NCBI GenBank assembly: GCA_030272155.1
Contig: CP126198.1
Location: forward strand, 1,860,001-1,924,000
Origin: Tetradesmus obliquus
Lineage: Eukaryota > Chlorophyta > Chlorophyceae > Sphaeropleales > Scenedesmaceae
Length of the DNA: 64,000 nucleotides
Reading direction: 5' to 3'
Shown here: positions 44,804-55,554 of the stretch, piece by piece
How the letters are laid out: the number at the start of each line of letters is the position of its first letter
Numbering within the stretch: position 1 is the first letter of the stretch
Notes under the pieces: model-generated
Told to the model about the DNA's origin: nothing
The model's database searches: none
Seen by the model: the letters and a program-made list of their open reading frames with translations, nothing else
Program-made: the position numbers and the translations under genes

Positions 44804-45839
44804 AGCTGCAGCTGCAGCGGCCCCTGCTGGTGGCCGCAAGCGCGGCGCGGCTGCCCGCCATGCAGTAGAGGATGCTGAGCCAGAGCCACAGGATGGTGCC
44901 GCTGCAGCATCAGCACAGGCTGGGGAGGCTGCGGCTGCAGCAGCTGCTGCAGCGCCAGCAAGCAAGAAGGCCAAGAAGGGCGCTGCTGCTGCAGCTGCAG
45001 AGGCGGCAGCTGAGGAGGAGGCTGCAGCTGAGGCAGCAGCCAAGCCCGGCAACAAGGCAGGCAGGGGCAGGGCCACTGCTGCACACAAGGAAGATGCGGT
45101 GGGTGAGGAGCAGCATGCTGCTGACGAGGTAGCAGAGGAGGCAGCTGCAGTGGCTGCCAAGCCTGCAGCCAAGGGCAGGGCAAAGGCAGGCAGGGGCAAG
45201 GCAGCAGCTGCAGATGAGGCGCCTGCAGCAGCAGTGGCAGAGGAAGCGGCTCCTGCTCCTAAGGCTGCTGCTGGCAAGGCAGCACGCGGCCGTGGTGCTC
45301 GCAGTGCTGCTGCAGCCGCAGAGGAGGTGCATGACGAGCCTGCTGCTGCAGCACCAGCAGCCAAGGGCAGGAGGGGCAAGGCAGCAGCAGCAGCTGAGGT
45401 GCAAGAGGAGCAGCAGCAGCCAGCAGAGCCAGCAGCTGCGAAGCCGGCTGCTGCAAAGGGCAGGAGGGTCAAGGCTGCTGCAGAGGCTGCAGAGCCTGCT
45501 GCAGTAGCAGCAGCAGAGGAGGAGACAAAGCCAGCAGCAGGCAGGAAGAGGGCTGCAGCTGCTGGCAGCAAGAAGAAAGCGGCTGAGCAGGAGACAGAGC
45601 AGCAGCAGGCTGAGGAGGAGCAGCCGGCGCCTGCAGCCAAGAGGACCAAGCGCGGCGCTGCTGCTGCTGCTGAGCCTGAGGTGGAAGCGGCAGCAGCAGC
45701 AAAGCCAGCTGCGGCAGCAAAGAAGGGCAGCAAGGCTGCAGCTGGTGGCAGCAAGAAGGCTGCTGCTGCTGCTGCTGTTGAGGAGGCTGCTGAGGCTGCT
45801 GCAAAGCCAGCAGGCAGGGCCACTCGCAGCAGGCGCTGA
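36342..45839 (+). CDS. Giant Ala/Lys/Glu-rich protein with SFG motifs (about 2,450 residues), function unknown
   Basis: Exons are 36342-36414, 36544-36657, 36914-36979, 37158-37229, 37400-37489, 37769-37870, 38130-38258, 38520-38687, 38991-41350 and 41652-45839. The first eight introns are all phase 1, the ninth phase 0. The N-terminus reads MSSDTPSWWSDPLKGDPDLS. Exons 4 to 7 each contain a related motif (VSFGIWQGSA, ASFGEWGAKSQNPGT, VSLQGWAQQG, VSFDGWGDKAKTPGT). Exon 9 has repeated EFSFGTA, SLSFGAR, SFSFGIT, SFSFGCT and many SP/TP sites. Exon 10 is mostly Ala with Lys/Arg/Glu/Pro, with GRKGRG-like AT-hook-type patches and one conserved-looking segment VQFADDKGAPLEQF. No enzyme domain is visible. 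A chromatin, nuclear-pore or spindle protein is possible, but this rests on composition only. Exon 10 being one uninterrupted 4.2-kb frame contrasts with the rest of the window. Confidence 0.75.
38764..38779. repeat. Poly-G run in an intron of the giant Ala-rich gene
   Basis: About 14 consecutive G after GCATGCGTG, within intron 38688-38990. The length is prone to sequencing error. Confidence 0.7.
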
Positions 45840-47800
45840 GTGCTGTGAGGTCAGCGGGCAACAGCAGTGAGGTGTTGCGGCATGATGGGCAGCAGCAGTG
45901 TGGTGCTGCAGCTGTGAGCTGATGCAGCTGATGCATGGCTGCTGCTGCGTGATGGGCAGCGATTATGTGCAACTGCCAGGTGGATGAGAAGGGTGGATGA
46001 GAGGACATGACAGTGTGTGGGTGGGCTGACTGGTGGTGGTCTTGGCGACCGTCTTGTTGTGGTGGGGGCTGACAGTACCAAACATTGGATATGCATATGC
46101 ATCATGAAGATCTGAGCTGCAGTGTTCACTCAGAGACCTGATTGTGGCACAGGCGGAAGCAGGGTTTGAGGCTCAAACTTTGAGCAACACTGCAGTGCGA
46201 TGCTTGCTTGGTAGAGCACTTGTTACACTACGGGGACTTACTGGTTCACTTGGGTGGCAGTCATGTTGTGAATGGTGCTGAAGTGACATCTCACCATGGG
46301 AACCATGACGCATGGTCAACACACATGCACAGCATGTCAGCCATGTCGCGGTATCGGCAGCTGCTGTGCGCACAGCGTGCCAACCCTTTGCCTACACCTC
46401 GTGACGGGCCGGCTGCTGGCCACATAAATGACATGGATTGCTTGTGGGGTCCCAGCAGCCCTTGACTGCACTGTGAACTGGTTTGGTGAATGTCCGCGTT
46501 TAGCTTGTACTATGTTGTATGCCGATGTTTGCTGTACTACTAGCATGGCATAGGCTCGAGTGGTAACATTGTGATAATGTGTGTGTGGGCATATGTATGT
46601 GTACATGACTGTGTTGCACCGGAATGCATGCCTCAGTGAACACAAGCAAGCCATCAGACAAATCTTCTGTTGGTCTGCACGGCCGCCTCATGAGGTGATC
46701 ACAGCTGCTACGGCCAAGGCACAGTTGCCTATGACTCATAGTCATCGGATTGCTAGGCACATCAAGAAGCAGCTCTGGAAAAAAGCTTGCAAGTTACCAC
46801 AACACCACAACGGTTGTGGCAGAAGACATCACCACCCCACTGGGTTGTGACAACTTGTCACGGCGTGGCACGCCTGCACCAACTGCACATTGCTGAGCCT
46901 CAGCAGTGTTGCGGCAACACGCTGCAGACCACTGCACGGCTGAGTACTGCTTTGAAAGCTTGCTGTCACTAACCTTATGCAGGAATGCCAGCACAGCACA
47001 GCATGCGTAAAGCAAAGTCACCATATGGGATATGGGCACTATCTGCACAATGTACATTGTACAATGTACCATGCCATGTGGATGGGCCATCCACTTCATT
47101 CAAATTTGCTGCTTCCCTGGCAAAGCGCCAGCCACGCAGACCCATGCATAAATTGCTGCATCCCAGGCAAAGCGCCAGCCATGCAGACTCATTGCCCCAA
47201 AGATGGGGCTAAGCAGCCGCGGATAATCTTCTTGATAAAAGTGACAGTCACAACCGCAAACCTACGATATACAGCAGCATGTGTGCCCTTCCAGTACCGG
47301 ACACTTCTTGAAAACACACACCACCACAGCGCACAAACCAAGATTTGCGCATGCTGCAGCAGTGCAGCAGATGTCCACTCACTGCAAGCTGCGCAGTGCA
47401 GGTTGCTGGCACTGCTCACCACTCAAGTATGCCCTTTTACAGGATACAAGCAGTTTCCACAAACAAAACTGCGCACTTCAGCTGCATGTGCGGCGCTCAC
47501 ATACGGTTCAATACATACACACAGTGCGTAAGAGTAAAGTCAACACATATAGGACCCTCTCCAGCATCACAATTCCACCCTGCAGCAGCATACTTTCTGC
47601 CGTACTGGGCCGTCACTTCCACCACGCCCTGTCTCTCGCTGTGCCACTCCCACCCTGTCAGAAGGACCTCCCTCAGGGTGACATCCATTCTGCCCGGCTG
47701 CCAGTGGGACAGGCACTCGTGTGACGACCATGCACAAAAATAGTGCTGCTGCTCACAAATTCAACACACATCCAGCTAACCCGCAACAAACCACGCCAGC
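45840..47800. other. 2-kb convergent intergenic region
   Basis: It lies between the stops of the giant Ala-rich gene (+) and the lumen protein (-). No coding motif was found. It holds a nested palindrome (ACAATGTACATTGTACAATG at about 47046) and a two-copy direct repeat of about 49 bp (GGCAAAGCGCCAGCCACGCA and GGCAAAGCGCCAGCCATGCA, at about 47119 and 47168). Confidence 0.5.
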
Positions 47801-49859
47801 TCACTCCCTGTATGTGGGCATGGTGGCTCTGAAAGCCTCCTTGTCACTCTCAGAGACCTGAGGGCCCTCAGGGTTGCTGGGGCTGGCCTGCCTGAAGCGC
47901 CTCGCACTGCCGCAGCCGAGGCTCTTGCGCGTGGACACGCCGGTGACTGGGTTAATTCCGTCAGCATACTTGCACAGCGCCTGGCAGATGGTAAGAAGAA
48001 AGAGCAGGGCAGGACAGCAGGCAATATGCAAGTGAGGCAGCGGAGGATGGGTACGGCACTTGCTGGCAGCAGCTGACGCACAGGATGTGATGATATCGCA
48101 CTACATGGCGTTGAACAGACTGCAAGTGCAGCTCAGATCGCGCCAAAGGACGCTGCGCGGAAATGCTTTGCCACTGCATTGGAAGCACACAGTCCGCAGC
48201 GCTGGCAGGACATCCTGCAAGCCGCAAAAAGGGCTGCTGCTGCTGCTGCTGGTTCTGCGGCTGCTGCTGCCGCTGCTGGATCTGCAAGTCTGTGCATGCT
48301 TCCACATTCCTGCAGCTGAGCCTGTCACTTGTCAATGTTTTGTGCAGTTTGATGTCGCCTCACCATCTGCTGGGTCTTGTCCAGCAGAGCATTGGTGAAG
48401 TCAGCTCCTTCGATGTTGGCGCCGCCCAAGTCGCTGCGTGTGAAGACTGCTCGCTCCAGAATGGCGTCCTTCAGGTTCGCCTCGTTCATTACTGAGCGGT
48501 CCATAAGCACATCAGACAGGTTGGCACCCTGCAGCACATATATGATGAATGCAGCAGCAGGAGACGGCGCAACACGTCAAGTTCTTAAAAAAGCAAAGAA
48601 CAATGTGAGCAGGCAGGCAGTGTGAACTGCATGTTTTGTTTAGTGGACTGCTACAGCCTTGCGAGAAGGACGTGAAGTACCTGAAATGGCGAAGGTGTGG
48701 GCGCTGCTCCTCAAGCAACATGCAGTTGCACTAGCTGAGCTTGTGTGCTGCGATGGTGCAGCACACGTGCATGCGTACAAGGCGTGACATGTGTAACAAG
48801 CGGTGTAACTGTGTGTGCTTATTGACTGTGTGATATACATGCACGTGGACAGACAGACAACCTGAGCAGCGGGCCCACCTCAAAGTTTGTCTGGAAAGCA
48901 ACTGCCTTCACTGCAGGCGCAGAGCATTGCAGGACGGCAGTACAGGCAGGTGTTAGGCCGTTACAATGTATCTTGAAGGGTGAGGCTGTCACTTGTGTGT
49001 AAGGGTTAACTGCATTACACAGCTGCAAGTACCGCAGGGCTGGCGCACTTACTGCGAAGGATAAATGATTCCGCTGCTGGCTGTTTGCTGGCGCTGCAGA
49101 ATAGCAGGGATTCCTGACAATTTCATGTCATATCTCAGTGGGTGACATGCTATTGGCGAGAGCTGCTGCATGTTGCAAGTGAAACATAACGATTGCCTGC
49201 TGGTGCTCTGTGCAGCTGCTGCTACTCACTGAAGTATGCGCCCTGCAGGTTTGAGTTTTTGAAGTTTGCCTTCCTGCAGTCTGCTGATGTGAAGTTTGAC
49301 CGCCGCAGGTCCTGCAAGGCACAGCATGGATGGACACATGGTATGCGTGATGTAATCTGTGAAAGGCAGCTAGGTATGTTTACAGACATTACAGGAGGCA
49401 AGTGGTGTGCCACATGCAGCACATGCACCAGCACTCTCGTCACCACACGATGCGAGCCTGGCAGTTGACTTCAAGCAATACGCTGCAGGAGCTACGGCAT
49501 AGCCCATTGGCATGTTCGTGTGTGCATAAAATCATTTCAATGACTATTATGGCATCTTCGCTTTCCCGGTAAGCTGTTTGTATCCTTGCCTGGTTTGAGA
49601 AGTCCTTGCCCTGAATGTCTGCCTCGCCATATTGCTGTGCACTGCCTATTCCAAACTCTCCGCCAGCTGCAGCCTCATACACGTTGAGGTCTGCGAGTGC
49701 TGCTGGGCACATCAGCAATGCTGAAGCCAGCACTGCTGCAGCTGCTTTTTCTACCTTGAACTCTGGAAGAGCATTGCAAACAATGGTGCGTGGTGCCCTG
49801 ATCGCAACCCTGTTGGGCTGCACGAGCGCGCGGGAGTGAGTGCTGCTGAGCAGGGCCAT
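47801..49859 (-). CDS. Thylakoid-lumen pentapeptide-repeat protein (TL17-like), 5 exons
   Basis: Minus-strand exons are 49859-49590, 49311-49230, 48910-48879, 48528-48364 and 47980-47801, phase-consistent, 242 residues. The N-terminus is a bipartite targeting sequence: a Ser/Arg-rich transit peptide, then a hydrophobic thylakoid-transfer segment AAAAVLASALLMCPAALA ending in an A-x-A cleavage site. Mature pentapeptide repeats (A/N-D/N-L-x-x) follow: DLRRSNFTSADCRKANFKNS, then ANLSDVLMDRSVMNEANLKD, AVFTRSDLGGANIEGADFTN. The C-terminal CKYADGINPVTGVSTRKSLG motif is typical of plant TL17/TL15-type lumen proteins. Function of the family is poorly known. The first intron has a GC donor (CAG|GCAAGG). 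No junction arrays are present. Confidence 0.92.
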
Positions 49860-50099
49860 GGTTGGCTGCAGAAGCTTGTTGAACCGTTCAAAAATCGATA
49901 CAACAAGTGTTTGCTAACAACAAAACGGTCGACCCATCAGGCATTGTAGCTGCATCGCTGCCGGCAGTCATCGTATCACCAAGAAATCGTCTTCCCAGCT
50001 TCTGTGGCTACAGCCACACTACAGGTTGGCTGTACACACACTACACGTGCACCGGCCGAGCAAACTGGGTGAATGAGAAACATATGCTAATTGAGGCAG

Positions 50100-50585
50100 A
50101 GCAGGTCACCTGCTGATGAATTGTGCTGGCAGGTGGTTGCCAACATTGGCCCTGGCAGACTCTGAGAGTATGCTGGCACAACTCCGCCTAATCAAGTTGC
50201 GTCATGCCAGAACTCAGAGTGCTTATTTGAAGCAGCTATCGAAGCAGTTTCCTACCAATACAACCCCCATTGTTTGGAAGGGTGAAGCCCATGGAGCGTG
50301 CTGTCACAGATGACAGTCCAGCCTGGACATACAGTTTCCATCGGAGTCAAGTGTTTACCACGCTGTGTCATACTGTGTTGGTTTAGGAATTTGACTCCTC
50401 TTACGCAGCCTGTTGCCCTTGCAGGGGTGCGTGCATCAATTGATGGCTGTTTTATGCATGTTTATGCGTGTTGCTGTTGTACCACTGCAGGAGTGCTACC
50501 CAACGCTCCCCGGATGCTGAAAAGCGACGAAAACCTGTGGCACTTCAAATACTTCACAATCAAGAGGCAGAACTGCTGGGATTAG
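50100..50585 (+). CDS. Tentative small gene of unknown product
   Basis: Two plus-strand segments look like exons. One, 50143-50277 after the acceptor GTGCTGGCAG, reads LADSESMLAQLRLIKLRHAR then TQSAYLKQLSKQFPTNTTPI. The other, about 50493-50585 after CCACTGCAG, reads VLPNAPRMLKSDENLWHFKY then FTIKRQNCWD and stop. A first exon could lie at about 49907-50030 (MFANNKTVDPSGIVAASLPA). The family is not recognised; the basic, compact style would suit a small organellar ribosomal or assembly protein. It would be head-to-head with the lumen protein gene. Confidence 0.4.
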
Positions 50586-51030
50586 CTGGAAACTAGTGTA
50601 GTAGGGTGTTGGCACATGTGGCAAGTTATTTCGCGCTCCCTGGTGACACAGTAGCAGCCCGTCGAAGAAGCGGAGCACCTTTCGAGCTTATCCCAGGATC
50701 ACTGTCGTTGACACTCCTGCGCCAGAGTACGCAAGGAGCAACGCCACAGTCATGCAGACACAGATGAAGCAGGCGAAGGCCTTCGCAGGGGCTCGTGTGC
50801 AGCCTAAGGTGTGGTTATAATAGCGATCGTGAGATGCAGGCTGGCAATGCGTGACGCCCATGGAACCTGTGCTGGATTTGGCGCATTGAAGGCTTTCTGC
50901 ACATTGCCGCATGCACAGCGCGCTCTAGCTTGCTCATTGGCAGTATATAATACGGAATAGTCTCCAGGAATAGCTGCAACAGCGTCACATCGTCGCTGCT
51001 GGGCAAACAACCCTTTTCTGCTGCTGCAAC
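50586..51030. promoter_or_regulatory. Upstream region of CSP41b
   Basis: A 445-bp interval between the tentative small gene stop and the CSP41b start, presumably the promoter and 5' untranslated region. No sequence element was identified with confidence. A minus-strand open frame here ends in a hydrophobic stretch but has no supporting context. Confidence 0.35.
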
Positions 51031-54000
51031 ATGCTGGCTCAGCAGGCTGTCAGGTGCATCACGAATGGCCGTGCACGCCTCGCAGTCAGCTGCCAGGCAG
51101 TGGAGCCAAAGAAGATCCTGATGATGGGTGAGCAGCAGCAGCAACAGCAGCTGCAGTGACAGGAGCAGCGACAGCAGCAGTGGCACGCGCAACAGCTTTG
51201 ACCTTGCACCAACTGCTTATGATTGCAGCAGGGTGAAACAACAGCAAGCACGCAGTGGTAGGTCCCAGCATGCAGCAGCGCTCACAGCTTGACCAGCACC
51301 CCATGGCTGAGCCTCTCTGATTTGAGTTGTGTGGGTGGCTGTACATGTGGAAGTCGGCAGCTGGGACATCTGTGGTCGCCGCAACTCGCTGCAACGCACT
51401 GCACTGAGCAGGTGGCATACGCTTCGTCAGGCTGTACCTGGAGCGCCAGCTGGCTGAGGCCCTCGCACTGCACTCTTTCCAACCACACTTTATTTATACA
51501 TTTGTGTATGTCTCACTGCGCAGGCGGCACTCGCTTCATCTGGTTGTACCTGGCGCGCCAGCTGCTGGAGGCAAGGCACTGCACTGCACTCCCTTCACCC
51601 CTTCACCCCTTATCTATGGGTGGTTTTCTAATAAGTCTACTCGTTGGTTTTCTAACCGAATCATCCTCTAACTTGTTGCGCAGGTGGCACTCGCTTCATC
51701 GGTCTGTACCTGGCACGCCAGCTGGTGGAGGCAGGGCACGAAGTGACCCTGTACACACGCGGCAAGAAGGCCATCACCAGCCAGATCGCTGACGATACTG
51801 ACTGGGGCTACAAGAAGTTTGCCAGCAGCATCAAGCACATTGCAGGAGACCGCCAGGTGCGCTTTATTCAGCATAGTGTTTATGGGGCGGGCATCAGCAT
51901 ACTGATAGGGTTTGGTCACCAGCCAAATCGCTGACGACACCGACTGGGGTTACGAGAATTTTGCCAGCAGCATCAAGCACAATGCAGAAGACCGCTAGGT
52001 GCGCATGTTGTATATGTTGCGCTTTTGGGTGCAGCGCAGTGATTGCTGCTGTTGTAGCTTGTAGTGCTGGATGCAGCGCAGTGGTTGCTGCTGTTGTTCT
52101 GTCTGCTCGTTCTCCACAGCATTGTGAAGCACATCCCGGGGGATCGCCAGGTGCTGTATTAAGCAGTGTAGTGTAGTGTAGTGTAGTTTGTTATGAAACA
52201 GACTGGGGCAAGGAAGGAACATATTCTCAAAACGCCTACTGCTGCGCTGGTGTGCCTTGCAGGACTTCGACGATGTGCGCCGCAAGCTGAGCGGCAGCGG
52301 CTTCCAGGTGGTGTTTGACACAACTGCACATGACCGCATGAACATTTTTGAATATGTGTCACCATCTGCTTGCAGGACTTTGATGATGTGCGCCGCAAGC
52401 TGAGCGGCAGCGGCTTCCAGGTGGTGTTTGACATCAACGGCCGCGAAGTTGTGGAGGCTGAGCCGCTGCTGTGTGGTTTTGTGGCTTGCAGGATCCATAA
52501 GACGTGCGCTGCAAGCTGAGCCCTTGCAGCTTCCAAGTGGTGTTTGACTTTTGCACCTGAAACCCCAGCATCACATGAAACATCACAAATATTTTGTCGC
52601 TATTTGTGCTTGCAGGACTTTGACGATGTGTGCCGCAAGCTGAGTGGCAGCGGCTTCCAGGTGGTCTTTGCCATCAACGGCCGCGAGGCGGTGGAGGCTG
52701 AGCCGCTGCTGGACGCACCTCCTGCTGCTGTGTGGCGTTGTGGCTTGCAGGATTCATAAGACGTGCGCTGCAAGCTGAGCCCCTGCAGCATCCAAGTAAC
52801 CTGTGTATTTGTTGCCCGACCGCACTGCTTGAATTCCAACTCCATGCGTTACACTCTGCTTGCAGGACTTTGACGATGTGCGCCGCAAGCTGAGCGGCAG
52901 CGGCTTCCAGGTCGTCTTTGACATCAACGGCCGCGAGGCGGTGGAGGCTGAGCCGCTGCTGGACGCACTGACTGGCAGGGGAGGCAGCCTGGAGCAGTAC
53001 ATCTACTGCAGCAGCGCAGGTGCGGCTGCATCATGTTTCCAGCAAGTGCCTTGCGGTCGTCGTATGCGGTGGTGTGCGCACTATGAAGCAGTAAGTTCGT
53101 AGTGCGCGATGTCCAGCCCTTGCTGTGCGTATGCCTTCACACCTCTCATGATGTGACAAGCTGCTGGGCTGGTTACCGCTATTACAGCTGGCTAAATAAC
53201 TGCCAGGCTTCCGGGTGAAGTTCAGCAGACCAGCATTTGACACCATCACATTGAGTTGACAATGTTCAGCCTCCTGCTGCTTGTTAGTGTTTGTCCAACC
53301 GTTTCTTTTGCTGGCTCGGCGCTGAACTGTTGATTTGGTCTCTTGCTGCTGCCAGGCGTGTACCTCAAGAGCGACCAGATGCCTCACCGCGAGGAGGATG
53401 CAGTGGACTTCAAGAGCAGGCACAAGGTAGGAGCACTGCGTAGCGAGCAGCAGCAGGTTCAGCAGCAGCAACAGCAGCCAGGGAGCAAGCAAGCAACTCA
53501 GCAAACCAGTCAGCAAGCAAACAAGCAGCAACAGCTGGAGCAGCAGCTGCTGGAGCAGGCTGCAGCGCATGCCGGACAGGAGGCATCTGCAGCTTGGCAC
53601 CGTCTGCTTGCGCGGCCACAGCAAGCACGTCTCCCTGAAGCCCTAGGGCTTGCACGTTCACACAATCAGCATCATACTTGCCATTGCTAAGCTGCCTCGT
53701 GCTCAACCCTCAAACCCGTACCTGACACTCTCTGACACCTCTCATGTCAAACCCAAAAAACCTGAACCCGCAGGGCAAGCTGGAGACTGAGGACCTGCTG
53801 CAGCGCAGCGGCGTGAACTACACCAGCATCCGCCCCGTGTACATCTACGGCCCGCTCAACTACAACCCCGTGGAGGAGTTCTTCTTCCACCGCATCAAGG
53901 CGGGCAGGCCCATCTGCGTGCCAGGCAGCGGCATGCAGGTGATGATCAGTAAAAACAGCGCTGCTAGGATGATTGGCCAGTCGACGAAGCCTTGCCAGAA

Positions 54001-55554
54001 CGGCTTTCCTGCATGTGCTGTAGGTCTATGCTTGTACAATGCTAGCTGTGTCAAGTGAACACCCCTTGAGGACTGCTGAACGAGGCAATGTGCACGGATG
54101 TCCTTATGTGGTCGCGTACGCAAGTACGGCGTTTGACATGTGCAACGGTAGTGGTAGCAGCACAGAAGCCACCAATGGCAACTGCAGAGTGGAGCTAAGC
54201 TATTTTGTCACTGCTGCTGCTGCTGCTGCTGCAGGTGACGCAGCTGGGTCATGTGAAGGACCTGGCAGATGCCTTCCAGGCATGCATCGGCAACCCCAAC
54301 GCAGCCCGCCAGGTGTGTACTTGATGCACGATTTACATGTGTCGGTTCTGCGGCTTTTTTGTCGCAAGCAATTCGTAATCACAAGGACGCCCGCAGGCTG
54401 TGCTGTCCCTCACAGATCTTTTGGTTGCCTCCAATGTTTTGCTGGTTGCCAGGCTGCTGTGCTAGCTTGCACCGCCATGAGTGACCACACAGTGCTGTGG
54501 CAGGCGTGTTTTGACTGTCATTCCGCGTTGCCTGCAGTGTGCAAACATCAGATGCTGCACACCGGGCTCATCCATCGCACTTGATCTGCATCGCTTTTGC
54601 TGCCGCCGCTGCTGCTGCTGTGTCCACACACAACTGTGCAGGTGTTCAACATCAGCGGCGAGCGCTACGTGACCTTTGATGGCCTGGCCCGCGCATGCGC
54701 CAAGGCAGCCGGCGCTCCTGAGCCCGAGATCATCCACTTCAACGCCAAGGATTTTGACTTTGGCAAGAAGAAGGTGAGGCGCAGCTGCTGTTGTTAACTG
54801 TCATTTTGGCAATTTGCTTGTTACGTGTGGTTGTTGATGTAGTGATCATCCACTTCAACGCCAAGGACTTGGACTTTGGCAAGAAGAAGGTGGGGCGCGC
54901 TGTTGCGTGTGTTGCTTTTGCATGTTACGAGTGTTGCTTCTGCATGTTTGATGCATGTTATGCATGTGTGCTGAGCTTGAGGTCATCCACTTGCAACGCC
55001 AAGGAATCTGCCGCTCGAGCGCTCTGCAACCCACCTACAATACTATCACCGTCCCACCATCACCACCACACCACACCCATATGATGCATGCCTAAATGCA
55101 GTCTCGCTGTGATCATTGTTCTACACGCAGGCGTTCCCCATGCGCGACCAGCACTTCTACGCCTCCATCGACAAGGCGCAAGCCCTGCTGGGCGGGAACT
55201 AACTGCAGGCGAATCACAACGCAATGTAGCCAGTTTACTGCTGTTGCTGATGTACGACCCACGTGCAACAATTCCACCATGCCACCACCACCACACACAT
55301 GGTGCATGCCTAACTGCAATCTCGCTGTGAACATATGCACGCAGGCGTTCCCCATGCGCGACCAGCACTTCTACGCCTCCATCGACAAGGCGCAGGCGCT
55401 GCTGGGCTGGAGCCCCAAGTACGGCCTCATCGATGGCCTCAAGGACAGCTACGACAAGGACTTTGGCCTGGGCATGTGCAGGAAGCCGGCTGACTTTGAG
55501 GTGGATGACATGATCCTCAGCAAGCTGGGCAAGCGCAGCTACAGCTACGCCTAA
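51031..55554 (+). CDS. CSP41B: Chloroplast stem-loop binding protein CSP41b (atypical SDR/epimerase family), 8 exons
   Basis: CSP41b is an RNA-binding, epimerase-fold protein that stabilises chloroplast transcripts and ribosomal RNA. Exons are 51031-51127, 51684-51856, 52866-53019, 53356-53426, 53774-53938, 54235-54312, 54642-54773 and 55345-55554, phase-consistent, 359 residues. After a short transit peptide (MLAQQAVRCITNGRARLAVS) comes the Rossmann start KKILMMGGTRFIGLYLARQL, split by intron 1 within the Gly motif, then VEAGHEVTLYTRG, EQYIYCSSAGVYLKSDQMPH (the S...Y region), LLQRSGVNYTSIRPVYIYGP, NPVEEFFFHRIKAGRPICVP, FNISGERYVTFDGLARACAK, EIIHFNAKDFDFGKKK and the conserved end FEVDDMILSKLGKRSYSYA. 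At least five of its splice junctions carry tandem duplicate copies. Intron 1 starts GTGAGCAGCAGCAGCAACAG. Confidence 0.95.
51405..51735 (+). repeat. Three-copy acceptor array of CSP41b exon 2 (GTRFIGLYLARQL)
   Basis: Copies begin at 51412, 51534 and 51684 (used), each after GCAG, with about 55 bp of exon sequence (GGCACTCGCTTCATC to CGCCAGCTG). Copies 1 and 2 read RFVRLYLERQLAEA and RFIWLYLARQLLEA. Confidence 0.92.
51770..52160 (+). repeat. Three-copy donor array of CSP41b exon 2 end (SIKHIAGDRQ)
   Basis: Donor GTs are at 51857 (used), 51999 and 52151. Copy 2 reads QIADDTDWGYENFASSIKHN and ends CGCTAG|GTGCGC, the final Gln codon CAG having become a stop TAG. Copy 3 keeps only about 30 bp (AAGCACATCCCGGGGGATCG). 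Confidence 0.9.
52250..52975 (+). repeat. Six-copy acceptor array of CSP41b exon 3 (DFDDVRRKLSGSGFQVVF)
   Basis: Acceptors fall at 52263, 52376, 52492, 52616, 52751 and 52866 (used). Copies 3 and 5 are a distinct, more diverged subtype (GGATCCATAAGACGTGCGCT and GGATTCATAAGACGTGCGCT) with an in-frame stop, alternating with the closer copies, so a two-copy higher-order unit of about 240 bp has itself been duplicated. Confidence 0.93.
54725..55010 (+). repeat. Donor array of CSP41b exon end IIHFNAKDFDFGKKK
   Basis: GATCATCCACTTCAACGCCA to AAGAAGAAG|GTGGGG (GT at 54890) copies the true end (GT at 54774). A third remnant, GGTCATCCACTTGCAACGCC, lies at about 54981. Confidence 0.9.
55100..55410 (+). 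repeat. Two-copy acceptor array of the last CSP41b exon (AFPMRDQHFYASIDKAQALL)
   Basis: A copy beginning at 55131 after CACGCAG matches the used exon at 55345 for about 70 bp, 214 bp apart. The intronic parts share GCATGCCTAA, GCAATCTCGCTGTGA-like and CACCACCACAC phrases. Confidence 0.92.

Noticed and set aside
50688..50912. Minus-strand frame ending in a hydrophobic tail (FACFICVCMTVALLLAYSG)
   Set aside because: Looks like a tail anchor, but no upstream exon, start context or family match; it lies in the CSP41b promoter region.
54845..54893. Extra exon of CSP41b
   Set aside because: Duplicate of the preceding exon end without an acceptor; including it would break the conserved join from FGKKK to AFPMRDQ.
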